Assembly (NCBI GenBank): GCA_007922305.1
Contig: ML677373.1
Coordinates: forward strand, 12,946,127-13,010,126
Reading direction: 5' to 3'
DNA: 64,000 nucleotides
Source of the DNA: Dermatemys mawii
Lineage: Eukaryota > Chordata > Testudines > Dermatemydidae
The notes beneath the pieces are model-generated. The model was not told the DNA's origin. It saw nothing but the letters and a program-made list of their open reading frames with translations, and ran no database searches. Below are positions 63,999 through 64,000 of the stretch, one piece after another (within the stretch, counting starts at the first letter, position 1; each line of letters begins with the position of its first letter). Made by a program: the position numbers and the translations under genes.

Positions 63999-64000
63999 CT

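Noticed and set aside
62871..64000. Search for SUMO2 exon 3 (segment starting GLSMRQ)
   Set aside because: Not present; the interval holds unassigned intron sequence and the hAT copy.

Overview
This window is vertebrate genomic DNA with large introns, CpG-rich promoters and many interspersed repeats. It carries four conserved nuclear genes in the order MRPS7 (minus, 5' part only), GGA3 (plus, complete), NUP85 (minus, complete) and SUMO2 (plus, first two coding exons). As far as I recall, the same order and relative orientations occur at human 17q25.1. The repeats (CR1 LINEs with the sauropsid 3' end, a Penelope-like inverted-arm repeat, several non-autonomous hAT elements with 8-bp target duplications, MIR-like SINEs) point to a sauropsid, most likely a turtle, with a crocodilian as the alternative. 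That identification is inference from repeat families I recognise, not a database result.

Layout. 1-2548: MRPS7 coding exons 1-3 on the minus strand; the remaining exons lie left of base 1. 2549-3783: divergent promoter interval between MRPS7 and GGA3, now containing a hAT fragment. 3784-32335: GGA3, 17 coding exons, 754 codons, all splice phases consistent; its introns hold a pogo/Tigger-like element, CR1 copies, a Penelope-like element with hammerhead-ribozyme-like cores, a GC-rich repeat of about 1.2 kb and a 566-bp element with perfect 50-bp inverted ends. 32336 to about 34670: GGA3 3' UTR. About 35075-52141: NUP85, 19 coding exons, 650 codons, convergent with GGA3; introns hold four hAT-type elements and a three-unit minisatellite. 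52142-60716: intergenic, with a TATA-containing candidate promoter facing away from NUP85, LINE fragments in its right half and a 687-bp hAT element. 60717-64000: SUMO2 exons 1-2 inside a strong CpG island, then a second copy of that hAT element in inverted orientation at the right edge.

The genes have unrelated housekeeping roles (mitochondrial translation, trans-Golgi sorting, nuclear pore scaffold, SUMO conjugation); they share conserved gene order and paired promoters rather than a pathway. I saw no operon, CRISPR array, prophage or new protein system. The observations most worth a second look are the ribozyme-like cores, the perfect inverted-end element, the inverted hAT pair around the SUMO2 5' end and the TATA promoter upstream of NUP85.
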